A stretch of DNA of 64,000 nt from Isoetes taiwanensis (taxonomy: Eukaryota > Streptophyta > Lycopodiopsida > Isoetales > Isoetaceae), in NCBI GenBank assembly GCA_021234155.1, contig JAJEKV010000018.1, forward strand, positions 19,483,212 through 19,547,211, written 5' to 3'. Every line of letters begins with the position of its first letter. Position 1 is the stretch's first letter. Shown piece by piece: positions 33,836 to 44,929 of this stretch. The translations under genes were made by a program, and so were the position numbers. Under the pieces are notes generated by a model. It worked only from the letters and a program-made list of their open reading frames with translations, did not search any database and had not been told where the DNA came from.

Positions 33836-35527
33836 ATGACAGCGGCAGTGGTTAAGGTGGTCGAAACGAGGGCTATGCTTCAGGCCCTTGGACCTCGCCC
33901 TCCCGCCGGAGATGTGGATCATGCCAAAAATGCTATCAGAATCATTGATGATCATCTCCAACACCAGCTCAACCTCATCGCAGTACAGCATTCCATTTCT
34001 TCCGCAGATTCTAACGTATTTCCCCTCTTTCTCCATCTTTTGTTGACTTTTCAATCTTCTAATGAATTTTTTCTTCTTAATCCTCTCTGTTTTGGCCTAA
34101 TCCGAGCTCTGCATCTATTTTTTTCAGGCAAATAAGGAGAGGGAAGCTCGCGATGCAGCAGAAAGGGAAAAATTACCTTATAAATCTGTAATTCAGCTTG
34201 ACGAACTGCATGATCTGTATGAAAATATGCTGAAAAATGCTGAATCTCCAGTTGGAAAGCGGCTGGATTGTCCAATGAGTCCAATGAGACCTTTGTATAT
34301 CACAGAAGATATAGATACAAGTTTATCAACAGAGTTACAGGAGGTATATGAGCGTCGGTCCGTCAATCTGTCCATTACAGGACGACATATCTCGCACCTT
34401 CCAAATATTTTTGGCAGGCTGACTTCTCTGATAACTGTAGACTTCTCCGGCAATTCTTTGGAGGTAATAAATAATTCAAAGCTTCTTTTCCCCTCTTTGA
34501 AGATTTTTTTTTTTCCGCCTATAATTTTGTGGTTTTTTTGGAAATTTAGACTCTGCCAGAATCCATCTCTGAACTGGTTAATCTGCTCAGATTTGATGTA
34601 AGTTCTAATCAGATCCGGGCTCTGCCAGACTCTATCGGCAGACTTCGTAAGCTTAAAGTACTGAATGTTTCAGGGAATATGCTTAAATCACTGCCAGAGT
34701 CGATCGGCCAGTGCAGGTAACAAAAGGATCTACCTATATTTATGAATTTAATGATCAAAGTTCTGATTCTTTATGTTTCTTGCAGTTCGCTGACAGATTT
34801 AAACGCCGGATTCAATCAAATCGATAAGCTGCCATCAACCATAGGCCATCTTCAGAACCTTGAGAAGCTCTCTCTGCAATTGAACAAATTAAGCGTTCTT
34901 CCGGCTTCAATATGCGATTTAGGCGCTCTGGAGCATCTGGAGATCCATTTCAACAAACTCATTTCTCTTCCTGCCGGAATTGGGAATCTGGAGAGTTTAA
35001 AAATCCTCAACGCCAGCAGCAATTTCAACAATCTGACATCTCTGCCAAGCTCGTTCGGAAATCTATATTCCCTAACAGAGCTGGATATAAGCTACAATCA
35101 AATCAAAGAACTACCGGCAAATTTCGGGAGGTTACAGAGTTTAAAGAAGCTGAAAGTAGATCAAAATCCTCTGATAATACCGCCAGCGGAAGTGGCAGAA
35201 CACAGCGTAGAAGCGGTGCTAGAGTACATGACAGAAAAATGGAAAAATGACATGATTTTAGACGAGGAAGAGCCAAGTACGCCGGCGAGGTTTTGGAGCT
35301 CGCCATGGCACAAAGCTTCGGCATCTCCAGCTCCGGCGAAATATGGAGCATCGCCATCGCCGAGCCCAAGAAGAGCTAGGAAATCCGGAGGCCATAGCCA
35401 TAGCCAGGGCAGAGGTTCTTTTCTGGCGGGCTTTTTAGGAGGTATGTGCGGTAGACCTGCTGCCATTTTTCACCGCCCTACTTCCAAGGTTCTTAGCTAT
35501 CGTTCTCCTGACGGATACTGCGATTAG
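33836..35527 (+). CDS. Plant intracellular Ras-group-related LRR protein (PIRL)
   Basis: Four exons with GT-AG borders: 33836-34015, 34128-34463, 34550-34716 and 34786-35527, giving 474 residues, normal for the family. The N terminus ([14 protein letters not shown] and a charged helical region to about residue 110) resembles the PIRL1/PIRL9 type. From about residue 135, leucine-rich repeats follow ([58 protein letters not shown]) up to the [11 protein letters not shown] capping region. A Ser/Pro/Arg-rich tail ends in SPDGYCD. PIRLs are plant-specific cytosolic LRR proteins related to animal Ras-binding LRR proteins such as SHOC2; the Arabidopsis members act in gametophyte and pollen development. 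The start is the first ATG in an open exon with no upstream in-frame extension visible. It looks intact. Confidence 0.9.
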
Positions 35528-36495
35528 TCAATTTTTTTTTTCTTTTTTCCTTCAACTTTTTGCTTTTTTGCACCTTTCTTCTAACTGTAAACTGATCTAT
35601 ATCTGTATATTCATCCCCCCGGATGTAACCTGATCTAAATCTGTATATTTATCACCCATTATCATAGTATTTTCATCACCCATAGTCATAGTGTTTATCA
35701 AAGACATACTTGTTGAATATTTGAAACTCTTTCTTGCCCCTGGCATATACCATTTCTTCTTCTTGTGGATTTCGATGTTGAACTATCTATCTATATCTGA
35801 ATGTATTGTTCTATTTTTTATAATAATGGCAATCTTATTGGTACTAACGCAATGTCAAAGCATAGATTCACACCCATCTTTCCAATCTGGTGCTCCCTCA
35901 ATTATAGCTCTGCTCAAATACTCTTTCAAGTGGAACATTCCTTATCATGTATGACCGATTTGCATTTAAGTGGGGGTCTTACATTTTCTTTGATAAAGTG
36001 GACATTCATCTTGTGCTTAACATGATCAAGTTGCATTTGTCATATCTTCATAGACGTGAGATATAGACATTGTTGGTGAATTCACAAGGATTGTTCTTTT
36101 CTGAAGCACTGCATTTTGGTATTGCAGCTGCTATGTTATTCGACAGCCATGACCACCATTGTTCTGGTGGCCATGTGTCGCTTTGGCTGCTACTGTTTGG
36201 GCTTATGTCACTGTGCCACCACGTTTATTCACATTCACGTGCCCTTTTTTTTCCATTACACGGTTGTTCATGTGAATTCCCCATTCTTCCATAAGACAAC
36301 CCTCTTGCATTTTTGTGTGCTGGGGGATACAAAGCACTGCAAAATTTGTACTATGTGAATATCTTGGTAGCTAGTTAGCCAATCGAAATTACAAGAACTG
36401 CTACCTTCATTGCAAAAATGAACCATGTGAATTCGATGTGTGAGATTGATAATAGAATAAAGTAATAAAAACATCATTTTGGGTATTATCACCAA
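35528..36495. other. 3' flank of the PIRL gene
   Basis: T-rich sequence directly after the stop is probably 3' UTR. A small local duplication (CTGATCTA-ATCTGTATAT) is visible at 35593-35650. Nothing else is supported. Confidence 0.4.
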
Positions 36496-36633
36496 ATGTC
36501 TTGGAATGGAAGTGAAGAAGTAATAATTTCAAGTCTTGTAGAAATTGTTAAGGGTCTTGCGGAGAATGTTGACAAATTATATGCTCAAATGTCTGCTATA
36601 AAGGCAGATCCAATCACTTCAATGCTCCCTTAG
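36496..36633 (+). CDS. Hypothetical 45-residue ORF
   Basis: ATG to TAG, beginning MSWNGSEEVIISSLVEIVKG, with a regular amphipathic pattern of hydrophobic residues that could form a short helix. It may be a gag-like fragment of a retroelement or chance. No family recognised. Confidence 0.15.
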   Translation: MSWNGSEEVIISSLVEIVKGLAENVDKLYAQMSAIKADPITSMLP

Positions 36634-36865
36634 CGTATATGTCAATTTTTAGGTGGCATGTCCACGTACCATAAAAAAGACTTTATTTGCATTTGAAAAT
36701 TCTACCTACAATTTGGTAAAGCAGAAACCCCACATTACACCTTCGGCTAACACAAAGCTTAATTGTGTACTTGCTCTGATATTGAAGGCTATTTAATTCT
36801 TTTATTTGACATTGCATTTACGAGATTGGACCAACTATATGTCAGTAAGGGCATAACATGTTAGA

Positions 36866-37045
36866 ATATAATTTGGGGGTTCTAGGGGGATTTGATTTGG
36901 ATGTATAAATGACCATACCGAAACTATAGATCATACCTCTAAAATTACTGAATGAGTTACCTTAAAAAAAAAAAAAGAAAAAATGGGAGAGTGAAAAAAA
37001 AAATCATGTTTGGTTCTATTGATCAAAGCGTCTTTATTAGAACAC
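36866..37045 (+). repeat. Dispersed repeat, copy 2
   Basis: Second copy of the repeat at 31186-31370, here broken up by A-rich expansions. It ends with a small tandem GTGAAAAAAAAAATCATGTTTGGTTC duplication (about 36990-37074). Confidence 0.6.
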
Positions 37046-37375
37046 GAGTGAAAAAAAAAATCATGTTTGGTTCCAGTCCCATTATTTCATATTCTAAAAC
37101 CAGAGGCGCGCACATGTATTTGATATTCCAAATTCATAAGCACGCTAAATCATGAATAACCATAATCGAAATAAGGTGCATAAGCACCCTAAATCATGAA
37201 TGACCATAAGGTGGCCGAAATGTGGAATGGGGGAGCTCTTACATAAGGTTTGGCAAAGGTTTGGAGCATGTATTCGTATACGCCACCATATTTTGCTGAC
37301 GGTGGCATCCAGGGTTTGAATTTGCATTGGAATTTTTTTTTGTTTTGGCAGGGGCGGAATTGTAGCAGGGCAACC

Positions 37376-40173
37376 ATGGAGTTCGTATCGGGAGCGGAGA
37401 TCCAGGTGGCGGATTGGAGTGAGCACGTTGGAGGCGAGGAGGAAGAATCGGCATGGCCGGCCTTCTTTGCGCTTCTGTTGGAGGTAAGTCAGAGCATAGT
37501 GCTAGCAGTCTGTCTGTGAATTTCGTTGCTTGGTGAAGCCTTAGATTCTGTCTGTGAATTTGTTGCTGCCATCTCCGTTGGAGCTGCCAAAGGTCTCTAC
37601 AATTCATAGGTAAGATGTTAAAGAGGCAGGCTAGGAAAGGGAAGGGGAAGAATGGAGTGAATTTGTATGCTGGAAACATAAATGAGGCCATAGATCTGTG
37701 TAGGAAGGGTAGGGGGAGTGCGAGGGGCAGGGAGGATGGGAAAATTGCGGAGGAGGGAACCGAGTTACTTGATGTGAGTGTCACTCTGGGATATGCAGGA
37801 ATGGATATCCCAGAGGACATGTATGATCGTCTAGTAGGGTTTTGCAAGTCCGAGATATTAGCAGCGTGCGGGGCGCTTTGAAAGGGGTTCGAGTTGGACC
37901 ACACGCGCATTGCCGAGCGGTCTTGACAACCATCAAAACTCCAAGACAAGTGAACACTGCAATAAAGAAATTCTTTGGTTGAGGTGTTCACAAGCCAGCT
38001 GGGGTCCTCCTGATTTGCAAAGCCACAAGAACACGAAAGCTTCATTGCTTCGAGGGTATTGTCCGACTCCATGTCTTAAGGATTATGGTAAAGTGCATCA
38101 TAAATTCAGTCTACATAATGTCACTGAAAAGCAAATAGAAATAGGAAAGGATTTGTACCTGCGTTATGGCGCAGGGGATCTGAAGAATCTTGTTGTCTTG
38201 GACAACAAGAACATCCTGCATAGGGCTGCCCATTATGTGAATTATCATGAGAGGAAACAGATGTCTGCAAGTCTTGTGTACACAGTATGCCAAATGTTAC
38301 GCACAAGGAAATTTGTGTTGTCTAGCCAATGGATCTTGCCGTCCAACACCGCATTCATTTCTGTGCACATGGTGAAAGCGGCCTGGAGGATGACCTTGAA
38401 TCCTGAACATGCTATGCCAAGCGATGTTAGATGCATGCTCTTTTGTGACGTCCCCTACTCATATACGGTGCACTCACCGTATACAAACAGGAGTTCATCC
38501 CCCATACCAGCTCCATGCTGATACAAGGCCCTCCAGGTATCACTGCAACCTTGACGAGTTCCAGTGGGAAGAATGAAGGGGTCATTTTACCCTGTCTCCC
38601 TCAGGGCCTACCTAGCTGCGAAAGCGTAACATACATGTAAGTATACATACATCAACATCATGTAACCATCACGAAGGATGGCTCATCACATATCTGCATA
38701 GACAGAGATCAGTACATCACATATGGAGATCCTACCCAAGGCTCAGACTCAAGGGGGATGACTGACGGCTTGGGCCTCCAGAAGTCATTGTAGACAGAAT
38801 TCATGGCCAATGGATTTAGCTGGCATAAGAACATGGCTTAGGGTAGTCCACTCCATCCGCCCCTCCTGTGCACACTTTGCAGAGTAGGTTGAAAAGTCTT
38901 GGGACCTGACTGTAGCCCGCCGGATGCATAGCTAGAGGGGCTACTCCTGGGTTGCATCTCCCCAGTTCCGATGGGGCAGGTAGGGATTGCTCCCACCAGA
39001 GGCTAGCATGCTGGCTCAAGGTGACTAGAGGGCCACTGCCCATACTCGACTGAACTCCATGGAAGGTGTACACCACCCCAAGAGTGTCGAACCCATGCAA
39101 AGCCTGCACGCAGTGGCAGAGCATTAGGTTTAGTGCACTGTAGTCCCCGATAGGCTTTACTACCGGAGGGACGTGATCATGAGCCAGGACATGAACCTCC
39201 TTGTAAGCCAGTCTGGCCCCTCCACCTACAACCAGGTGTGGCTCTTGTACACAGGCCGAATTTAATAGTGCATTAAAGAGGACAAGCTAGGAGCATCAAA
39301 CTACTAGGCTTTTAGAGCCTCTACCCCCTTCCCAATACAATGATTCCACAGAGATCATCATCATATACATATCATAGAAGAACTAAAGAATAAGATTTAA
39401 TCTAAATCACAGAAGTTAGGTTCTTTAGTTATGGCTTGATATCTAGAGGTCTAGATGGCTGCTATGGGCAATTCAATAGGCTAAACCTACTTACTCTATG
39501 CCTGGGAGGTGGATTAGACTATTGAATTGGCAAAATACCTGATCCCTGGCTTGCTCCTCCTGCTCTGAACGCGTCCATGTTGTTGAATTGCTTGAAGATG
39601 AAGCCAGAAAGGAAAGCTGATGAGCTGGGCTGCTCAGACAGACTTCGGGAGCCAAGATTGACTCTTGGAGCAAGCAAAACGGATTCCTAGAAGGCTGTGG
39701 ACGAAAATGGAAAGTTAGGGTTTGGATACCTTATATAGGCTATAAGTTAGGGCTAGGGTTTCCATCGACCCTTGAGATGCCCACTTATTATTTAAGTGGG
39801 CTAAAGTGCACACATGAATAAATGTGCACACACTTGCAAGTTGCCCTCTAGGGCGCTACTTGCTTAGCTACACGTCGGCGTACACATCAATCGGGATGGC
39901 GTGTACACGTGACGATGCAGTACAGTATACATCCTAGGACCGTATACTGTGTTGGAACGTCACATCTTTGGTGTGCCTGCTGGGATGCAGCCAGTGGAGA
40001 GGATTGGGAAGGCGAGGAAGAGGTACTGGGATGATGAAGGCAACGAGGGCGATGACGATGCGCACTTTGTTTAAGTGGAGGAGGAAGAGTTCAGGCCAGT
40101 TGTAGATGGAGATTTCAGCGGGGTTGATTACATACCCTTGGACTTGCTTGATCACACTATGGCAGTGGGATAA
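37376..40173 (+). pseudogene. Rep-like (HUH/Tyr-type) replicase gene, split by a solo LTR
   Basis: Exon 1 (37376-37483, MEFVSGAEIQVADWSEHVGG, donor GTAAGT) is followed by coding sequence from about 37620. VTLGYAGMDIPEDMYDRL leads to PHAHCRAVL (Rep motif II-like His residues), NTAIKKFFG, KLHCFEG and a disrupted YxxK region (GYC and CLKDYG separated by extra bases), then IGKDLYLRYGAGDLKN and MLRTRKFVLSSQWILPS. At 38443 the frame is interrupted by an LTR. Removing the LTR and one target copy lets the frame continue directly into 39965-40071 (PAGMQPVERIGKARKRYWDD), ending in an acidic tail. Frame changes near 37880, 37975 and 38060 and a stop at 40072 show decay. It shares block order with 29925-30459. 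Inference: replicase of a rolling-circle-type mobile element. Confidence 0.5.
38444..39964 (-). mobile_element. Solo LTR of the gypsy chromovirus, with TSD
   Basis: 1521 bp bounded by TGTGACG and CGTCACA, with no internal element sequence. It matches the LTR at 2326-3918 in reverse orientation. The 5 bp on each side (38439-38443 and 39965-39969) are both TCTTT, a perfect target-site duplication. It arose by recombination between the two LTRs of a full element. A TATA box lies at 39731-39737 on the minus strand. Confidence 0.92.
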
Positions 40174-40382
40174 TGCCCTTTTGTTCACTTGTTTTATTCT
40201 TATGGCAGCGGGATAGTGTTTTGTTCTTCTACTATTTTGTTCTCATGTTTGTGTTTGTTGTATTTGGACTGTACATGGAATATAGATGTGTACTTTTATG
40301 TGAAATTCACTTGAAGCTTATTTATAAGAGTAGTTTGATGCTAAGTTCTATGTTGTTGATGCCACAATAGAACCGCCATTCC

Positions 40383-42100
40383 TTGGATGGGGACGCCCCA
40401 TCTTCTCGTCCTTCTACTTATAGACCAGTTTTCTCCATTATTGGCTATCGGCATTCTCTTGGGCTTTGCTTTGGTCGTTTGCACCTCTACCTAGCTTCCC
40501 AGCACCCCACGCCAGCCAGAGCCATCCACACCAAGACAAGCTTCATCCACACCAAGACGAGCTTGTGGTGATCGCCCCTGATCGCCCTTGATCCCTACCT
40601 GCTTTCCACGTCCGGTTTCTGCATCCTCTAAGGTAAGTCTGTTATTTTTCTTTATGGTTTTAATCTCTCCCTTTGCTTGAATCCATGTGCCACGCTCTGT
40701 GGATGCTGCAAGTAAGTGATTTTCGACAGCGATACTTGGTTAGTTTCGTGATTCTTTGTCTGTTTTTATGCTTTGAGCAAGTATCTGTTCTGTGGCTTCT
40801 TTCTCTGTCGGTTTCTTCTGGTTGGTTTTTGTTGGTTTGATCGGCCCTCAGCCCGCTTGGGCAAGTTTTGGCCCCGGTTTGCCGTCTGCCAGATCGATTG
40901 GCAGTAGGGCATCAACCGGTTTGTTTTGTCCGATCAGCATGGATCGGCTCCGGACAGATATGGCTTCACAGATTCTTCCTTTAAGCTTCTCCTCTTTTCC
41001 TATGTTCTGGCCGATTATCCTTATCTTACTTGGGACCTGTATTTTTGGTAAATCCTTTTGGTTTTGATCGCCCACAGCCTACTTGGGCAAGATCTGCCCC
41101 CGATTTGTCGTCTGCCAGATTGATTGGCGGTGGGGCATCAGACCGGATCTGGCCTGGTCCGATCAGCTTGATTCGGCGCTAGGCCGTAGAGACTTAACCT
41201 TTTTTCTTCCAGGAGTACCAATGATAGGCCGATTCTGTTCCTTTCTTCCTTCAGGCCGATTCTTCAAGATAAAAATTTTCTTCAATACAGGCCGATTCTG
41301 TTCTTTTCTCTCTTATCTGGCCGATTCTCTAGCTCTGTTTTTTTCGGCCCCCTTTATGGCTCTGATCACCACCTCAGGTTTTCGACTCCCCTTTTGTTTG
41401 TTTTCTGGTTTCTGCCTTTATTGTTTTCGGCCTACCATCGCCGCCGCTTCCGCCTTCTTTAAATGGGGGGATACAGGTTCGATCCCCTCTTTTGCGGGGA
41501 TGCCCAGATCGGGTTCTCCTGGCATTAACTCTCCTTTTTTGTCGTTGGGCGTTGCCATCATTCACTTCCCCTCTTTCCCTATCCTCTCATCTTCTCTCAA
41601 GTTTGTTTCTTGAGTTTTTTCGGTTTCAAAGTTGGTTGATTAGCTCGTTTTCCTAGGGGTTCTTTATGATGTTTATTCAATAGTAGTTGTTTCGTTTTTT
41701 GTTACATGGGCTAGTTTGCTCTCTCCTTGGGCATATGAGTGGTTATAACGACCCCATGGTTATTTTATTTTTGCTCTATAAATTTGGTATTTTGCCTGCA
41801 TATTTCTGGTTTCATGGTCATTGTTTCCCCAGTATCGCCTTTAGGATCTTTCACGTTGTCTAGGGTCACCTCAACTATGATTTCCCTTGCATTTTTTCTA
41901 GGTTGCTAAGATTTTGTCTCGTGGTCGTTAGTTGTCTTTCCCCCCAGGTGTGTTGTGACGATATCTACGTTTTATGTTGTTGTGGTTCCATCCATCGTCC
42001 ATCCTTTTTGTTTTTCTCTCCCCATGCGCTGTATGTCGTTATCGTTGTTGTTTGTCTCGTTCTAACGCGTGCGACTTGCTATTACTAGATTTTTTACAGT
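40383..42100 (+). other. Possible 5' UTR exon and intron of the next gene
   Basis: A pyrimidine-rich leader contains a 21-bp tandem duplication (CATCCACACCAAGACAAGCTT at 40523 and 40544) and ends in a strong donor, CTAAG/GTAAGTCTG, at 40633. TTTTTTACAG just before 42101 would be the acceptor. The intron holds a diverged duplication (about 40839 and 41066: GATCGGCCCTCAGCC..., CCGTCTGCCAGATCGATTGGC) and repeated GGCCGATTCT motifs. Confidence 0.35.
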
Positions 42101-44240
42101 ATGGTAGATCAGTGCTCTCCCAGCACATCTCAGGCTTCTTTACGAGCCCGATGGGCGAAGCGGGTTGCTATCAGTGCCGTCCCTTCTACCCCGCTTGTCC
42201 GGCGTGCATGCACCGCTGCAATTTCTATTGCACCTGAGGTGCCTTCCATGCACTCCTCTGCTGCTTCTGTTGAACCTGCCATGCCGGTGATCCCTCTTGT
42301 CAGATGCACGAGCATGACTTCTCACTTGGGTTCGGCCGGTCCATCTCGGGTTGTCTCTTACTTTTCTTTACCCGGTTCCTCCCCCGCCTCGGCTTCACGG
42401 GTCCTTCTAGGGTATGTTTTTACTTAACCTACCCAACTTTTAGGAGTTCCAGCACCTTGTTAGCACCTTTATTAGCGAACACGAATCGGCGCCGACTTGT
42501 AATCGACGCTTGTGACGCAAGGTAATTGACGGGTTATTCATTTCTCACGGCAAATCATTCCCTCTCTAATTCAAGGAATCATGAGCTTCAATTTTGGCTT
42601 ATAAACCTTTCTCTTGCACTCCAATCGACCGAACGAAGTTTGGAGTAGTAACCCACTTCTGCTTTTTCTTGCACAATTCGAGGTCGCTACCATGAGTTCT
42701 CACGTGGCGAGGTACTCACATTACTTTTTTTTTTTCCTTTGATCAGAAAAGTTTGTTTTTTTTGTGCTCGCTTCTTTTTCCTTTGTTCGTAAATCTTGTT
42801 TGTGCTTATTTTTTTATTGTTTTTACTTTTCACCGAAGCCCGCAAGAACACAATATGAATTTGTTGAGTTTAGGAATGTGGAGTGTGAAGGAAGGAAACC
42901 GAAGTCAAATCAAGTCACATGAGGTATCACCGAAGTTTCTCATCCGTTTTTCAGGTACCACTAAGGTCGTGGAAGATAAATGTGAAAGAGATCAAGCCGG
43001 CTTTTGAGCGTAAGTTCAATGATCCGCTCAAAAGTTTACCGAATGGCCCTACTAATAATGAAGTTCTATTACGATTTGCAAGGGCATTTGTATGGCGTAA
43101 CACCCCAAAGCTTTGGCTGATCCAAAAATTATAAGGTGAATTGGGCATCTTTGGTCGCAGATTCTCATAGATATTCTATAGTTCACAAAAGTAAGGAAGA
43201 AGTTAACTGCTTTGATGTTAACTTGAATGTAATTATGAATCACATTAGAAGTCTTTCAGCTATGAGTAAGAAAGTCAAGAAGATATAACTACAAAAAAAA
43301 GCAGCTTTGTTAAGGCTAGAAGGAGCTATGAACTCGTGGCCGATGCTACATGCAAGCCGTTATACACACACGGATATCCGAGAAGAAAAAAGCTATTAAG
43401 CTTTACAAAGGTGATTTACCTAACAATTAAACTTTGGTGGAGTATTTGAAGAAGGAGGAAGAAAATCGATGGCCATGCTTTCTCGCCACCATTGGGAGTG
43501 CTAGTATATCCAAAAAGCGTAGTTGAAGGAGGAAATAACGCTTTTGGAAGTTAATATAGAAGCTTATGGTCATAGGATGACTTTCCGGCATGCAAAGTGC
43601 AACATATATTCTTTGCTGCTTTGCTCATCGAGGTAAGAAGGTTTTGAATGTTCATATGGGTATTTATGATCTGCATGTAGATCGCTTTGTTTGAAAAGAT
43701 GTGAAGGTTGTGGTTTATCGCTTAGCTTTCAGATTATAGTTTTCTTATCAAGTTATCATGTGACCATAAGTTCCATGTGTGTTGCTTTGGTTCTGTTTTG
43801 GACACTATGCATTGTACAGTGGCAGGTTGTGGCATAGAAGTACCAGAGAAGCTACAAGAAGAACTTGGCTACTTCAAGTCGATGAACATGAAATATCCGA
43901 GGAGAATGAATCTTCGATTCGTGATGTGAAAGTGACAAAGGTTAAGAAAAAACCTGTGAAGGTTGAGAAGGCTGAGGATTCTAATTCCAGTGCAACTGAG
44001 TATGCAAAACCTATGGCTACAAATTTTGTTGCCAAGAGGAAAGGTAAGAAGAAGATTCTTAGGAGCAAAGAAAAGCAAGACCTGGTCCACCAAGTCTTAA
44101 AAAGTGGTGGATCTTGAACATGAGATCCCAAAGAAGTTCTCAGGCTAACCGTTAGTGATGATGTTATTCCTACCCCCGTGAAGTCACACGTGGATTCGGA
44201 TATTCAATCCGAGGAGGAAGGTCTTACTCTTTGCAATGTA
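42101..44240 (+). pseudogene. Degenerate spliced gene of unknown function
   Basis: Coding-like pieces in several frames. 42101-42410: MVDQCSPSTSQASLRARWAK, Ser/Pro/Ala-rich. About 42940-43130: AFERKFNDPLKSLPNGPTNN and LLRFARAFVWRNTPK. About 43135-43287: VNWASLVADSHRYSIVHKSK and MNHIRSLSAMSKKVKKI, ending in a stop. 43779-44117: a Lys-rich tail, VTKVKKKPVKVEKAED. The pieces have protein-like composition, but I recognise no family. Frame changes and stops indicate a pseudogene or a mobile-element gene. Splice borders were not resolved apart from the likely acceptor at 42100. Confidence 0.3.
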
Positions 44241-44344
44241 AGTTCATAAAGAGGTCGGATAAGGAATTATTAAAGGATTTGCGTGTTTGAAAGATCCTCG
44301 TGTCCTAAGTTTGAAGCTTGTTTATATTTTGTTATGTTTCGCTG

Positions 44345-44900
44345 ATCCAAGTATGTACCGATATTAAGTATGAACTTTTGAAGGCATGTAACTTTTGTAA
44401 CTTTTTGAAGGCATGTAACTTTTTACATGTAAGATAATCGATATTAAGTATGAACTTTTTGAAGGCATGTAAGTTTCCACATTTATGGTACCAGTTCGTT
44501 TATGCAATCTGCAAATGAATGTTGTATATGATTGATTGTTTGGTAAGGGATTAACTTCACAATTATGCCAATTCATATCTCAATCTGCAAAATGAATGAG
44601 AACCATAATTCATTTGAATATACTACAATGTTTTATATGATTTCATTATCAAATGAATGTGTACATATGAATACAATCTCGCAATCTGCAAATATGAATA
44701 CAATCTGCAATCTGCAATCTGAATATACTACAATGTTGTATATGATTTCATTATATGAATGTGTATATATGAATACAATGCAATCAACAATGCAAATATG
44801 AATACAATGGTAAATGCAAATATGAATACAATCACTATGTCCTAATCCCGAATATACTACAAAGTTGTATATGATTTCATTATCAAATGAATGTACTCTT
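44345..44900. repeat. Degenerate repeats downstream of copy C
   Basis: GATATTAAGTATGAACTTTT-GAAGGCATGTAA occurs twice (about 44361 and 44449). A block GAATATACTACAATGTTGTATATGATTTCATTATC, followed by ATGAATACAATCTGCAA, occurs about three times (near 44617, 44722 and 44851). Confidence 0.75.
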
Positions 44901-44929
44901 TTCTCGCAGCAACTTGGTGCAGCCTTATC

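Noticed and set aside
33626-34054. 142-residue minus-strand frame over the PIRL first exon
   Set aside because: Antisense shadow of the first PIRL exon and its upstream region.
34912-35466. Frames overlapping PIRL exon 4 in other phases
   Set aside because: Shadows of the LRR-coding exon.
38816-39124. 102-residue minus-strand frame
   Set aside because: Part of the solo LTR, with no recognisable protein domain.
37376-40173. Helitron
   Set aside because: No helicase domain or Helitron-type termini were seen; only Rep-like motifs.
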